Source of the DNA: Topomyia yanbarensis
Taxonomy: Eukaryota; Arthropoda; Insecta; Diptera; Culicidae
Direction of reading: 5' to 3'
NCBI RefSeq assembly: GCF_030247195.1
Contig: NC_080672.1
Location: forward strand, 306,373,115 to 306,437,114
DNA length: 64,000 nt
Every line of letters begins with the position of its first letter. Position 1 is the stretch's first letter. Shown here one piece after another: positions 20,922-32,552 of this stretch. The notes under the pieces are model-generated. The model ran no database searches. It was given only the letters and a program-made list of their open reading frames with translations, and was not told the DNA's origin. Both the position numbers and the translations under genes were made by a program.

Positions 20922-21415
20922 CACTCAGGTTTTTTTTTACGCGGGGGATACGAGCCGCGTAAATGAAAACCGCGTAAATGAAAACCGCGTAAATTTCAAA
21001 ATCCGCGTAAATGAAAACCGCGTAAATTTCAAAATCCGCGTAAATGAAAACCGCGTAAATTTCAAAATCCGCGTAAATGAAAACCGCGTAAATTTCAAAA
21101 TCCGTGTAAATGAAAACCGCGTAAATTTCAAAATCCGCGTAAATGAAGACCACTTAAATTTAAGAATCCGCGATAAAGGGAACCTCATTGATGGATACCG
21201 CGTAAATTTCAAAATCCGCGTAAATGAAAACCGCGTAAATTTCAAAAACCGCGTAAATGAAAACCGCGTAAATTTCAAAAACCGCGTAAATGAAAACCGC
21301 GTAAATTTCAAAATCCGCGTAAATGAAAACCGCGTAAATTTCAAAATCCGCGTAAAAAAAAACCGCGTAAAAAAAAACCGCGCAAAAAAAAACCGCGTAA
21401 AAAAAAACTTGAGTG
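20922..21415. mobile_element. TIR element filled by CGCGTAAAT tandem array
   Basis: Ends cactcaggtttttttttacgcgg and its near complement ccgcgtaaaaaaaaacttgagtg are flanked by TA at 20920-20921 and 21416-21417. Between them the sequence is an almost uninterrupted array of a ~33-bp unit (ccgcgtaaatgaaaac + cgcgtaaatttcaaaat), about 13 copies, with one degenerate stretch at 21140-21200. The repeat is open in several frames on both strands (up to 195 codons), but this follows from a unit length divisible by three, not coding. Confidence 0.8.
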
Positions 21416-21417
21416 TA

Positions 21418-22589
21418 CCCATTAATTTAAAAGAATACATTTTTGAATATAAGATACACCCTATCCACCTACCATCACCATAAACCTGTCGGTCCCGGTT
21501 TCAAACCAAGAGGACGCGAGGTGGATTACGGTTTACGACCTTAATCGAGGGTAATTTTCAACCTTTATAAAACATTAACATTCTTCCACAGTTCGTGTTT
21601 CGTTTCAACTTTGTGTGTGTGTATATGTTTGGGTACATTTGGGTGCATTTAAGTTTTTCCTTGCGTCCACTTTTTGCTTTCATTTTATCTATCCTGATAG
21701 GGGGAGGGTATGACTGTTGTTGTTGGTGTAAAACTTGTCTGTCCAGGGGTCGCTTTTTCCATTCACGACGAGGACTAAAATCTAATCAGGTATAAGGCTG
21801 TTGCGTTTAAGTTTATATAGTTATGTATGTTTTCCTGTTTTAGTCCTTTGTTTATTTTTTTTCTAACACAACTACGGGTTTCTGTTTAGCTTCCGGTTTT
21901 CCCTCCCGACTGAAAAAGCCATCATTGTTTGTGTTGCGATATCGAAGGCTCACATGACGGCAAGGGTAGCACAGTGAATGGTTTCGCGTTTGTGTCTTTC
22001 TCTATCTACTACATTGGTAGCGTTAATAGTTGAATATGTTCGTTATTTGAACTTTTAAATGGAAGAATTTCACATTTTTTCGATTCTGTTTTTGTTTTTC
22101 TTTTTTTTTCTACGCCCTCGTTTGCCTTTATGTACAAGTTTCCTTTAGAAGGAGGTTGTCTTCTTCTCTCTTTATTTAGTGTTTAGTATGCTTTAGTTTC
22201 TTTCGCGATTGCTTTGTGGCACGAAACGTAACTTGATTCCGTGATAGATTTTTTTCCTTGCTCGGACCCAATTTAATTGAGCCCGCTAACAATTTGGCCG
22301 TTCAACTGATTGAAATACAATGAAAAATTGAACCAAGCTTGAATTGCATTACTTGATATTCGATGATGAGTAATTTTGTTTTTGCTTGCAAAGTTTGTTA
22401 GCATTGTTCGATGTTGGTTAGCTACAGTGTGCTAATTTGTGTTTTTCTATTAATTCAATGCGTTCTATTCTGACGATCTGTAAATGACCGGTTTTTGTTA
22501 TTGTTTAAAATTGGGTTTCTGGTTGTGATGGGGCTTATAGGTAGTGAGTTTGGAATGATTTGTGTGCTCGGATCCTGGAATATAAACAT
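21418..22589. other. No gene recognised; intronic position
   Basis: T-rich plus-strand sequence with short frames only. It lies between exons of the presumed minus-strand gene. Confidence 0.35.
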
Positions 22590-22597
22590 GTTACTTG

Positions 22598-23003
22598 CAG
22601 AGTTAAAAATATTCAAATTCATTGAATGAAAATTGATCATATTCAGGCGCATTCATTTTCAATATTCAGTGACGCAGCTGAAAACGTCAAACGAACAAAC
22701 CACCCATTCACCCATGCATATTTTCATTCGTCTCCGATTATTACACGAAGCGACCGTCCAGCAACGAATCAAACGCATCAAAGTAGGCCCTGGCACAATG
22801 TAAGCGACGATGATTGTTGTTTCATATGCTTTGCTGGCATTTGAAAACATTTTCCTAGATAATTAGTGAAATGAATATATTGTACGATATTCAACTGAAT
22901 GAATAAGGATGGATATTTGAATGAATATTCTTTCTATTCACCGCGAGTCGCGTCAGGTTCATTTTCAGCCGTCAAAAAAGAGCTTCGATTATTTTTAACT
23001 CTG
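22598..23003. mobile_element. hAT-type MITE, 8-bp duplication GTTACTTG
   Basis: Ends cagagttaaaaatattc and its counterpart gattatttttaactctg are inverted. A perfect 8-bp repeat, gttacttg, sits at 22590-22597 and 23004-23011. The 406-bp interior repeats ttcatt/aatgaa motifs and is noncoding. Confidence 0.85.
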
Positions 23004-23737
23004 GTTACTTGATTACTGATTTGTACCCTTGTTTATCGGTTCATTGTAGTGGGTCAGCATGAAAAACCGATTTTCTAATAACGTTCTCATATTTATAAAA
23101 ATCGCGCCTAAAATTTTGATCTCTTCAGTGAAGTAAAAATGTCAAACAATCCTGACTCCTTTCGTAGAAGACAATGAGTTGAGTCGTCGAGAAATTCTAA
23201 AGCTACCAGTACACTGTTTGTCATAACGTTAAATATTTGACATCTTTTGTGAAATAAATTTAAACTGCTGTGTACTGGCTCTTCAAATATTTGATCAAAC
23301 CCAGTTTGCCAAACTTTTTATTCGTATTTGTCAAAGCGATTATTAAATAATCAAATTTTGTCGTTTTGTCAAACAGTGTACTTACCAGTTTGTCAAAGCT
23401 TCAAACAGCGTAACGCTGCAGTTTGTCAAACTTGTTGATGGAGAAGTTTGTCAAACTTGTCGATGGAGAAGTTTGACAAACATGCTTTGCTCATTCAGGA
23501 TAGCAAAATACGCCGCACGCGAAAAAAACGTTAAGGTTTAAAATTCGGCGCAATTTTGATATTGTTGGTATTTGTTTAGAAGTGGCAGAGCTTTAGGTTT
23601 TCCCCTGGTCAAATTCCGTGCGAAATTCCACGACCCGTTTCCTAAACTTTAAACTTGGTGTAACAGAGAATATTGATTGGTGTTTGTTTTGATTTAATTA
23701 CAATCTGCATATTGTGCTTCAATAACGATAATGTTTA

Positions 23738-24079
23738 GGGACCATTCATAAATGACGTAGCATTATATGGAGGAGGGGGGAGTTTTGTATTTTGTGATGA
23801 TGTGTGACGACAGGGGGCTACGAGGTCATGTCATGCTACGTAGCTTTTATAAAGGGGAATAAGGGTTGACCTGATGTTACGACAATTTTACCCGTTTCAT
23901 CTAACTAACATCGTTTTTTATTTTTTTTAATTTTTTGCGGGGATAAGAGGTTACCGTCAAGCTACGAAATTACCAGGGGGGTATTTAGAGGTTTGTGACG
24001 AAATGCTGCGATGAAGGGGGGGGGGGGGGGGGGTGTTAAAAATCACTCAAAAAATGCTACGTCATTTATGGATGGTCTC
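23738..24079. mobile_element. PIF/Harbinger-like MITE, TTA duplication
   Basis: Ends gggaccattcataaatgacg and the complement of gagaccatccataaatgacg extend as tagcatt over about 28 bp. TTA at 23735-23737 and 24080-24082 is a 3-bp duplication as in PIF/Harbinger. The interior has a run of 18 G (about 24017-24034) and no coding sequence. Confidence 0.75.
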
Positions 24080-24084
24080 TTAGA

Positions 24085-25190
24085 GGGGTACTGTCTTTAG
24101 TAAAGTTGCTCGAAAAATCAAAAACTATCAGATCGTGATAGATTAGTTTGGGATACTCTCACTATGAGGCTCTAATGAGCGTACCACCTTACAGTACATT
24201 ATAAAATATGATACATCTCAAAAGTCTAATAACTTAGAAAGATGGTGTTCTCGGCAATGTTCTAGAAGAGGTCAAGGGCTACGTGATTACGGACAAATCA
24301 AACTGAAATCACAGAGAACAGACATCCATGATCGAACAAAAATATTTAAAAAACGTGTGTAAACATTTGAATTAATATACGATAAACACTAGCGCCGCCA
24401 CACCAACCTATCTCAACTATCCGTCAAATCCATTCCGGAACCGGTTCGAAATCCTGAACGGATTCAGTATGGAATCTTGCTCAAAGGAAACAACCGATTC
24501 CGTCTCTATCGGTTGATGCATTTGAGCTGGAATTCATGCTGGAAGTCCGAACCGGTTCTGGACTAGTTTGACTGGGCAGAGGAATAACCACTGTCAATTC
24601 TGTCGAACTCAGCCACAAAAAACATGACGACAGTAGCGCACCTGGTTTGAATATCCCAACTACCTTCGAAACCGTTAGAGATTTTACACAAGATGAATGC
24701 TGAAGATGGACGTCTGTTCTCTGTGCTGAAATAGATCCGTCAGGCGGCGCTAGTGAGCATGTACTATTTTTCAAATTCTATATCTCGAGATTATGATAAT
24801 TTAGCAGTGTGGTGTCTTCGGCAATATCCATCAGCGGGTCGAGTGTAGCCCGAAGGCGAATAGATAATTTCAGAATTCATGCACTAGGCGGCACTAGGGA
24901 GAATACAAGTTCCAGTACATGTTAGGTGATGTTTTGTCACGAAAGTTTAATAATTTAGGAAAATGATGCTTTCTGTAAAGTTTTTGAGGACGACAAGGGT
25001 TGTGTGATAATGTAATAATTAAATTAGATATCACCCACTAGGCGGCACCAGTCAGCATTCAACTTTTTTATTCAGGATCTTCAAATGAAGGTATTTCAGA
25101 AGGGTGATGTCTTCAGTAAAGTTGCTCGAGATGTCAAGGATTGCCCGATGGTGACAGATTAGTTTGGGATACTCTTACTATGCGGCACTA
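24085..25190. repeat. Diverged repeat units around 'cagtaaagttgctcga'
   Basis: Blocks starting with variants of 'gatggtgtcttcggcaaagtt...gtcaagg' occur near 24095, 24240, 24808, 24966 and 25108, each followed by 'ggcggcactag'-like phrases. The first and last blocks share 'agattagtttgggatactctcactatg'-type sequence, divided here as agattagtttgggatact and ctatgaggct. They look like an old tandem repeat, split by the insertion at 24310-24725. Confidence 0.5.
24310..24725. mobile_element. MITE with CACAGAGAACAGAC ends
   Basis: Left end cacagagaacagacatccat and right end (complement cacagagaacagacgtccat) are inverted over 20 bp with one mismatch. Direct repeats ctgaaat lie at 24303-24309 and 24726-24732 (7 bp). 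The 416-bp interior has palindromic 'ccggttc' phrases and no coding sequence. hAT-like affiliation is possible but the duplication is one base short. Confidence 0.7.
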
Positions 25191-25198
25191 AACCAATT

Positions 25199-25655
25199 AA
25201 TTTTCATCTGCCAAGAACTTACCCTTCAATATAAAACTCACTCCCATGAAGTTGAAAATTTTACCATTTTGATTCATCGACGGACCCTCATGTGCATTGA
25301 GAATGTCCAAAACTATTGATTTAGATCTGCCAACAACTTGCCGTTCAATATAAAACTCACTCTCATAAAGTTTTATTTTTTTTAGTTTTTTCGTCAACAA
25401 CTACCTTTTCAATATAAAACTCCAATAAAGTTGAAAAAATTCGTTTTGACACATTGGTGGACTCCATTGTGCATTGAAAATGTCCAAAATTATTGATTTT
25501 CTTCTGACAAAAACTTGCCTTTCCATATAACACTCCCATAAAGTTGAAAAAAATCGTTTTGACACATTGGCGGACCCCCATGTGCATTGAAAATGTCCAA
25601 AACAATTGGTTTTCATCTGCCAAGAAATTGCCCTTCAAAATAAAACTTATTGCCA
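25199..25655. repeat. Tandem array, ~115-bp unit x ~4
   Basis: Each unit contains 'catctgccaagaacttgccc', 'ttcaatataaaactc', 'cataaagttgaaaa', 'cgttttgacacattgg' and 'gtgcattgaaaatgtccaaa'. One unit (25320-25383) is truncated. Several short frames on the minus strand share the peptide FGHFQC because of the repeat and are not genes. Confidence 0.75.
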
Positions 25656-25863
25656 TGTTGTAGAAAAATTTCGATTATCAAAATTTCTACCTGTGCAAGA
25701 ATTTTGTGAAAACATCTTTCTAAATTATCATTTAAAGGACGAACACGAAATTATTGCGACACATTCAACAGGGCATAACTTTTTTACCATTGGGTACAAA
25801 TCAACCAAATTTTGCACACTTTCTCATTGATGTGTATTGTTTACATGCTGTCAAACTCGAAGT

Positions 25864-26775
25864 CGTGTTTTTCGATTCAACGAAAATGGAACCAACGCGA
25901 GTCGAGAGAACAAATTCATTCCAAACACCTGGAATTTCCTGACCTGTCGCACCGGCAGTTGGGGAAAATGTTGAACATTCACCATTCAACCGTCTCCAGA
26001 GTGTTGAAGCGGTTCCAGGAGCGGTTGACGTTGGACCACGGCAAAGGAGCTGGAAAAAAACCGGGACCGGAGAACAAAAAGACGGAGGGAAAGGTGAAGC
26101 GGAAGATTAAAGCAAATCCCAACGTCCCGCAGAGCTACGTCCAGAATGCAAAGAAGAGACCTGGACTACATACATACAAGGTACAGAACTTCCCAAACCG
26201 CGATGAGCGGCAACTATCGACGGCTAAAACTCGGGACCGGAAGCTCTACGAGAAGATGCTGACAAAATATGGCTGCTGTGTGATGGACGACGAAACGTAT
26301 ATAAAAGCCAATTTTAAGCAAATTCCGGGGTTGGAGTTTTTCACTGGCAAGAGCAAGTTCTATGTGGACGACAAATTTAAGAAGAAGAAAATGTCGAAGT
26401 CCGCCTCCAAATATCTCATTTGATAGGTCATCTACTCTTGCGGACTGAGGAGTGAGCCTTTCGTGACAAAGGGCACAGTAAATGGCGAGATCTACAAATC
26501 TGAGTGCCTTGAGTAGCTTCTTTTGCCGTTTTTGCAGCAGCACGACGAAGTACCGCTATTTTGGCCAGATTTGGCATCATGCCACTATTCTAAAAGTGTC
26601 CTGGAGTGGTATGAGGCCAATTCTGTTCATTTTCTTCTAAAGGACATGAATCCACCAAACTGTCCGGAGCTGCGCCCGGTGGAGCAGTACTGGACAAAGA
26701 TGAAGCGGGAGCTTCGGAAGAGCAAGAAGACAGTCAAAGACGAGAAGGACATGTTAAGAAAATGGAAAAAAAACT
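25864..26775 (+). pseudogene. ITmD37E (mariner/Tc1 superfamily) transposase, dead
   Basis: The frame includes an N-terminal helix-turn-helix (LSHRQLGKMLNIHHSTVSRV), then the first catalytic Asp in CCVMDDETYIKANF, a FVTKGTVNGEIYKSECLE segment, the second Asp in FWPDLASCHYSKSV and the catalytic Glu in NCPELRPVEQYW. There are 37 residues between the second D and the E, the DD37E spacing described for mosquito ITmD37E elements. It is broken by a frame change at the start and in-frame stops near 26421 and 26515, so it is inactive. TIRs were not located with confidence. It sits inside the 23199-27786 element. Confidence 0.8.
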
Positions 26776-27997
26776 GAGAAACTGGTACCGGATGACACTG
26801 TGAAGACTTGGATGGAGGGCATAAAGCGAAAATACGTTCAATTTTACACTCAAGGCTCCATCGATTAACTTTTCTTTTGATTTTTGAAATAAATATATGT
26901 ATAAAACTACCCTAGAATTTTGGTTTGATTTTTTCCAATTGTGTGAACTTCTCCGGCGACAAGTTTTTTGCTTACGCTCTATCAAGCCACCATTTGCCGA
27001 TTTTATTACATCCCTAATTTCCTCTTCACTTAATACCAATAGACTGCAGGGAAAAACTGAGAGCCGGCTCCGTATTTTCATGATCACTGTCACACAAAAT
27101 CTTTCTGCGTAATTTCTAATTTGACTTCGAACGAATTCTCCGACATTTTGTCACTGAAATCCGCTACAAGAAATCGATGATGACGTGAATGATTTCCGAG
27201 GTGTTAAATTACACTATGCATTAAGGAGCTTTTATTCTCAGGTGATACGATTATCTAAAACGCCGATCAGCCATGCTGGTTTTAAAAACGACAGCTAACA
27301 ACATTCTTTACTAGTTACTAGTGATGAAACATTCGTCTCGATATAATGATTGCTTGGATTTCAGTTTGCACACAAAGTTGTTTGCTGTCATTTTTCACAA
27401 TTGCAGTTTATTATAGAAATAAAACAATTTTCTGAAAAATCATTTGGCATCCCTGCACTAACACAAATATTTAATGTGTATGCTCTCTTGGAAATTCGTG
27501 AAGATCAAACAGCACAAAATTGTTTTCGCATGGCAATTTGTTTCACGTATACACCGGTTTGACTACATTTGACAAACAGTGTACCGAACCATCAAACTTG
27601 TTTTATTATGTTTGTCAAACAATATTAGGCGTAACGTCCGGTAACGCATCAATTGATGAGAAAAGTTTGTTAAACAGTTGATCTCGTGTACTGGCCTTGT
27701 CAAATTGATTTGTCAAACCTGTTTATTTGATCAAATTTTGTTTCATCAAATATTTTACGTTATGACAAACAGTGTACTGGTAGCTTAAAAGCTTGCTCAT
27801 ATGAACTGGCGCCGCCCGGTAATGGCATGGAGGGAGAGTGGAGGGGCTCTTCCTATTCCTATTCAGTCAGAAGGTGTGCTAGTAGTAGAGTTTGTGTTTC
27901 GCTTTAATAATGTTTTAGTGACTTTTCGGTGAATAAGAAAATCTTTTGGAAGTGAACTGGAATCTTCTTAGCATCGTAATACACTCCATCAAAACAT

Positions 27998-28110
27998 ACA
28001 GGAAGTTTGGTTCATGGTTAAGAACCTTTCGAGGAGTGGTGAATGATCATATTGGGGGAAATCGTTCTATCCATACTATCAAATAACTAACTACAGTCTC
28101 AAAATACCTC
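27998..28110. mobile_element. Fragment of CAGGGTGTTTGGTTCATGG element
   Basis: This piece (tacaggaagtttggttcatgg onward to aaaatacctctaac) matches the left end of the TIR element at 54832-56458, with indels. No partner end is seen nearby, so it is a solo terminal fragment. A related right-end fragment is at 38400-38505. Confidence 0.6.
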
Positions 28111-28539
28111 TAACTTGAAAGTCATGGTATATATTCATAATAAACTTGAATGAGGGCAAAGAAAATCCATTTAACATCATCTATATATGCGAGATTTAAC
28201 TAAATACCACTTGGCCGTGTACGAAGAAGTATCTTATCTATGTACCCGCCTGGGAAGTAGAGATTGATGGTGTAGGGAACTTAATTGCAAAGTATTCGCT
28301 CCTTCAAGAACTCTTTGCTTCTGCCAGTGAAAGTTCTGGTTCGCCATCCTATAAATTTCCGAAAGAGGAAAATCAGTTTTTGCTGCTACGCTTCCTCGTA
28401 AAGGCCTGAGAATGTTCTTTGAAGGGTGCTGTTATAAAACCGAAGTAAGTGGTTCCTGGTCTCGGTAATCTTAGAAACTCGCAGGAATTTCTACATGGTA
28501 CATCAAAAACCCCAAGTGTCCCTATGTTTCAGTCCCTAT

Positions 28540-28868
28540 ATTTTCCCCCAGGTTTTACACAATGCATTTGCACTACGATTAAAGGTCAGACGAAACGAGT
28601 ACCCGACGCGGACAACCGTGAACAGTCTCCTACTTTGTGGTGGGCAGAGAATGCTTGGAATTATACGCCAAAAGAACTTTTGAACGCCGGATCGCCCGAA
28701 TTTTTCCCAATATACGCGACGCTACAAATGCAAATGAAAAACTTGATGAAAGCTGAAAAATGCGATTATTGGCACCGGTCCGTCAACGGATTAACGGACA
28801 GATTATCAGAGAAACAATGTTTCGTCTGGTGGCTAGGACCTACGTTGTGTATTCGATTCATCCTGTGA
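28540..28868 (+). pseudogene. Jockey-type LINE ORF2 linker remnant
   Basis: The frame contains SPTLWWAENAW and later KNLMKAEKCDYWHRSVNGLT, which resembles the region between endonuclease and RT of jockey-clade LINEs (an (P)TLWW...YW-x-RFV-x-GL pattern). No catalytic residues are covered, so the assignment rests on pattern memory. It ends at a TGA at 28866 with no continuation found. It could instead be an unrelated open frame. Confidence 0.4.
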
Positions 28869-28899
28869 TTGGAATACACGGAACGTTCGTCATATGATG

Positions 28900-30720
28900 A
28901 CAGCTATGCATCGCTTTTATGCTAATCATTATGACATTAGTGTTGAGTGCAATCATAAAAGAGGCTGTGCTGCCAATATTCTCCCCTCAAAATTGATGGT
29001 TTTATATTTACCTATTAACGACCAAGCCCACATCGTTACAGTTACAGGAGGCTCTTCATTTGATGGAGCATAAAAAGTACTCTGTATTTCTTGAGGAAAA
29101 CATGCAAGTTTTCGAGTACTTTATCTGAAAAATCATAGCAGATTACCTTAGTTAGAATTCTTTCGCAGTGTTCCATTCCGGGTAATGAGAAGGTGGACAC
29201 TTGGATTAGCATGGTAATGAGAAGTGGACATTTAGGGGTGATATTTATGAAAGATCGCGTAGCTTCAGTTTTTAAATATTTCTTCTCATAGGACACTCGA
29301 AATTTGGCAATTTTCGTGAAGCGATGGAAGTTTAGGAATCCCTAAGGTATTATAAAACCTTGGTCCAAGAGATTGGATGATGGTCATGACTTCATTCGGG
29401 TGATATCTCGGCTCATGAACAATCACTATACGTAGAAGGCTCATCTCCGGCGTATTGAGATAGTGGAGAGCGGTCTCAGCACTTGTGGTGGCGGTTATCG
29501 CGATATTAAACATGTTGTCTGGTCGCGGTAGTACCAGATCTCCGTTAAACGAATCCCTTCAGCCTCGTTCCAGTCTAGTCTATACCAAATTCGTTACTGA
29601 TGCTTTTTGCATATATCAGGCAACTATCAGTTGGGAAATTGGATTCTGATATGATTATGACTTTCATTAGTTCAGTTTTCGAAAAAAATGCACTGGAAAA
29701 AATCAGTTTGGACAAGGAAAAGTATTTTTCAAATAATTTTTTTCCTTAAAAGTGCCTAACTTGAATTTTTGACGGTAGGTAGGGAACATAATTACTTAAC
29801 TTGGAACAAAATTTCAACTAAATCAAATATGTTTTTTTGTAAATCGACTTTAAATTTTTTTTTCAGTGTGGAAGTCGATGAAGAATTTTTTCAATATTTT
29901 TATTCAAAAATTTGACTAATTTTGTGAAAATCACTCCTACAACATTTTTTGTAGGATATGTCAATTTTAGATTATAGCCATTTGAAAAAAAAAATGGTAA
30001 AAAAGTTTGAGCCTTTTCAAAAGACAGTCTAGATCATTTTTGGAACAACAAAATATGCAAAGTGACAAAGTTCTCATGTACAGAAAGTTTCGATAAAATC
30101 TGAGAGAGTGCTGTCAACATTTGTTCGAGTTGGCGCGAAATTCGTCAGATGCGTCTTGCGAGAAACAAATTTGTTTGACCATTGAATTAATATTTGAAGT
30201 TTTTCGCTCATTTTTTCAAAAAATAAAAAAAAGATTGATCCGAAAAGTTACTATTATTAATATTTTTGAAATACATTAAATAAAACGATTTTCGGGAACT
30301 CATTGTTGGTCGAAAGAAAACCACTACAAAACAACACGACATTGGGAAAAAATGGCCCACCATTTGAGACTAAGTTATTCCACGCCGAACGTCGCATGGA
30401 TTTCGAACGATGGCCTGAAGGCATGCACAGCTTGCGTTGCCGCGACCCCGCATGGACCTACTTGGTTGTTGCATCTTTTTTCGAATTATCAAATCATGAT
30501 GAATGAAAGCGTGGTAAACATTGATTAAGTCCATAACTTTAAATTTAAAGCGATGACATATATACACATTTATTCATAAATCGATTGCATTTAATGCAGA
30601 TTGCATTTATTGAAGAAAGTCTTTTGAAATTCGTTGAAAATGTGTCATTGCGTTGAATTCAAAGATATTGGCTGAATAAATAAATTTTTTTTCGTATTTC
30701 TTATATACGGCCTCTAGCAA
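28900..30720. other. No gene recognised
   Basis: The stretch holds short frames on both strands. The minus-strand frames at 29042-29513 look somewhat protein-like (LRIVIVHEPRYHPNEVMTI) but carry no family motif I can name. 29640-30300 is very AT-rich and noncoding. Confidence 0.3.
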
Positions 30721-31799
30721 AAGCAAGTATCGGACTATCCATGCCTTCCCTTTCCTTCCGCGATCTACGTTCGGGCCTGGCCGGCGCCGGTATTGATCAA
30801 TAAAAACTTTAGGATTACCAGGAGTTGCAAATTGAAAGATGTTTCACTACTCCCAAGCATAATTATCTACTTATTCTCTGTGCAACTTCAGCTAGTCCAG
30901 ATCGATAACGGAGTAGCAGCCAGGGGTGTTCGCACAAGCTCAGGCTCTAGCTCTTAGGAACGATTTCACTGACACTAATTTTTACAAATTCCATCGATTG
31001 TCGACTAATTAATTAATAAACTTTCTCTAATATTATTGAAATAGGCTCACTACCCTAGGGGTCCGAAAAATCCGCTTAGAAGTTTTATCAACCGATCAGC
31101 CCTGTTCGACCTATATTGAAGCAAGCAAATAGAACACAACACAATTGGTGAAAGTACCTCTGAGTAGATGCACCTCTATTCAATACCTACATAATATCTA
31201 GCATATAATAGATTATCACTATTCACTGTCCCGCCGCAAAAATCTTCCCCAAGATAATTCCAATTAACTACGAAAAATTGCTTTCTCATTTTCACCCAAT
31301 TTACTCGACCCACTACATAAGATGTTGCACCTTTACCAACTTCCAGCTGGAAATGCCACTGTTCATGATTACGTCCATGGCACCAGGCCGGAAGGTATCC
31401 AGGTGCAAATGGTTCAGGATTACCGCTCGAGCACACGCACACACTCACAAACTCAAACTCGTGTTTGCCCGATGGGGGACTGTTTGCTATTCTTTTTAAT
31501 TAAGTCTCTGTATAATTGGAGTTTCAAGTTCATCATCATCATTTCCTGTTAGTCTTTCCCGTTCGCATCCTTAATTAGCACACAAAAATATATCCTACGC
31601 TCTTAACGGTGTGTGAGTATAGTTTCCGGTGAATGTCGAGCCAGCTAACTTCCCGGCTGAAGGATGGTTGCACCAAGGGAAAGGTGAAAAACAGAAGCAC
31701 GAACACAAACAGAAAGCCAAAACAAAGGGAAAACAATGCGGGATGATGGGGGTTAACAGAAAATGGGAATTTAAGCTTTCGTGGGTGGTAGGAAGAATT
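30721..31799. other. 3' flank of exon 31800-32242; no other gene
   Basis: If 31800-32242 is a last exon, part of this stretch is its 3' UTR (minus strand). 30740-30850 (ttccgcgatctacgttcggg, cctggccggcgccggtattg) has a GC-rich composition unlike its surroundings and may be a repeat. Confidence 0.3.
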
Positions 31800-32242
31800 T
31801 TATAACCAGACAAGGGGCTGTGCCATTCGCCTCAGAGCTCCGACCAGCGCCAGTGAGCATGCGGTTAGCATTAGTGGAATGGACGAGGTTAGCTGAGGGC
31901 CAGTGCTTCGAGGTCGCTTGTCCGGTTGTTTGTTGTAGAGGAACTGGTTCCACAGGCTGGGCTCGGTAGTGGTAGCCGTGTTCTGAGGTCTCTGGTAGTA
32001 AGGATTCTGGGGAGAGGCACCAAAGGCGATAGGAACTTGGGCACCGGGAGGGGGTTGATTCAGGGGAGGATACATTGGCTGGAAGACGGCCGGACTTCCA
32101 TGGCCCGGCGGGGGGTAATTGCTGAAGAACGGCGATTTGGTGGTTTGTACACTGCCAAAGATGTAGTTTGGATCGATCGGTATGTTGGGGTATGCGTCTT
32201 TCGATTTAGTGTTTTCCGGTGCCGGGTTAAGGCCTAGGACAC
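31800..32242 (-). CDS. Proximal alternative last exon, possibly membrane-anchored end
   Basis: The exon follows a good acceptor (ataattacag at 32243) in phase 1 (G|GT GTC CTA) and runs 146 codons to TAA at 31800-31802. The product is Pro/Asn/Gln-rich (NYPPPGHGSPAVFQPMYPP, NQPPPGAQVPIAFG), then ends with a hydrophobic stretch IPLMLTACSLALVGAL followed by RRMAQPLVWL. The tail suggests a C-terminal membrane segment or a GPI-attachment signal; neither is proven. It joins in phase to the exon 32553-32711. The exon at 19475-20232 uses the same phase, so the two are likely alternative last exons giving different C-termini. Confidence 0.68.
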
Positions 32243-32552
32243 CTGTAATTATGATGAATAACGACCGACAGTTAGATTTGCATGCAGACACAATATATGC
32301 GCTATCACAACGATGTGGTGTTTCTGTGGCATTCATAATGAGAGTTGAAATATGTACTTGTGTGTCATTCTACAAATGAATTACTTCCTCAAATCGTAAA
32401 CAAGGCAAAATCCGACAACCATAAATAGGCAAACAGGCTATTCACAAACCAAAGGAAATGTACTTTTCCACGCAAGAAAAAAAAAACGAACGAAACTTCG
32501 AACAGCTAGTGCATGGCTGTGTGGGTGTTTGTGTGCTGCTAGAAATAATTAC

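Larger units (their letters stand above)
23199..27786. mobile_element. 4.6-kb TIR element with TTTGTCAAAC repeats
   Basis: The left end (aagctaccagtacactgttt then gtcataacgttaaatattt) and right end (27740-27786) are inverted over about 40 bp. Both ends carry clusters of tttgtcaaac/gtttgacaaa (23290-23490 and 27545-27775), about a dozen in all, likely subterminal transposase sites. No gene of its own is recognisable; the interior has been filled by other insertions (23738-24079, 24310-24725, the tandem array at 25199 and a mariner pseudogene). Flanks ttctaaag/cttaaaag may be a decayed 8-bp duplication. Confidence 0.7.

Noticed and set aside
20931..21410. CRISPR-like array
   Set aside because: Regular repeats but no unique spacers; eukaryotic context; inverted ends and TA duplication identify a TIR element.
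20896..21483. 195- and 167-codon open frames with RVNENRVNFKI-type repeats on both strands
   Set aside because: They are translations of the 33-bp tandem array; unit length divisible by three keeps all frames open. No start context, domain or neighbouring gene supports coding.
29042..29513. Minus-strand frames with LRIVIVHEPRYHPNEVMTI
   Set aside because: They look protein-like and may be an F-box/LRR-type relic, but no motif is firm enough to annotate.
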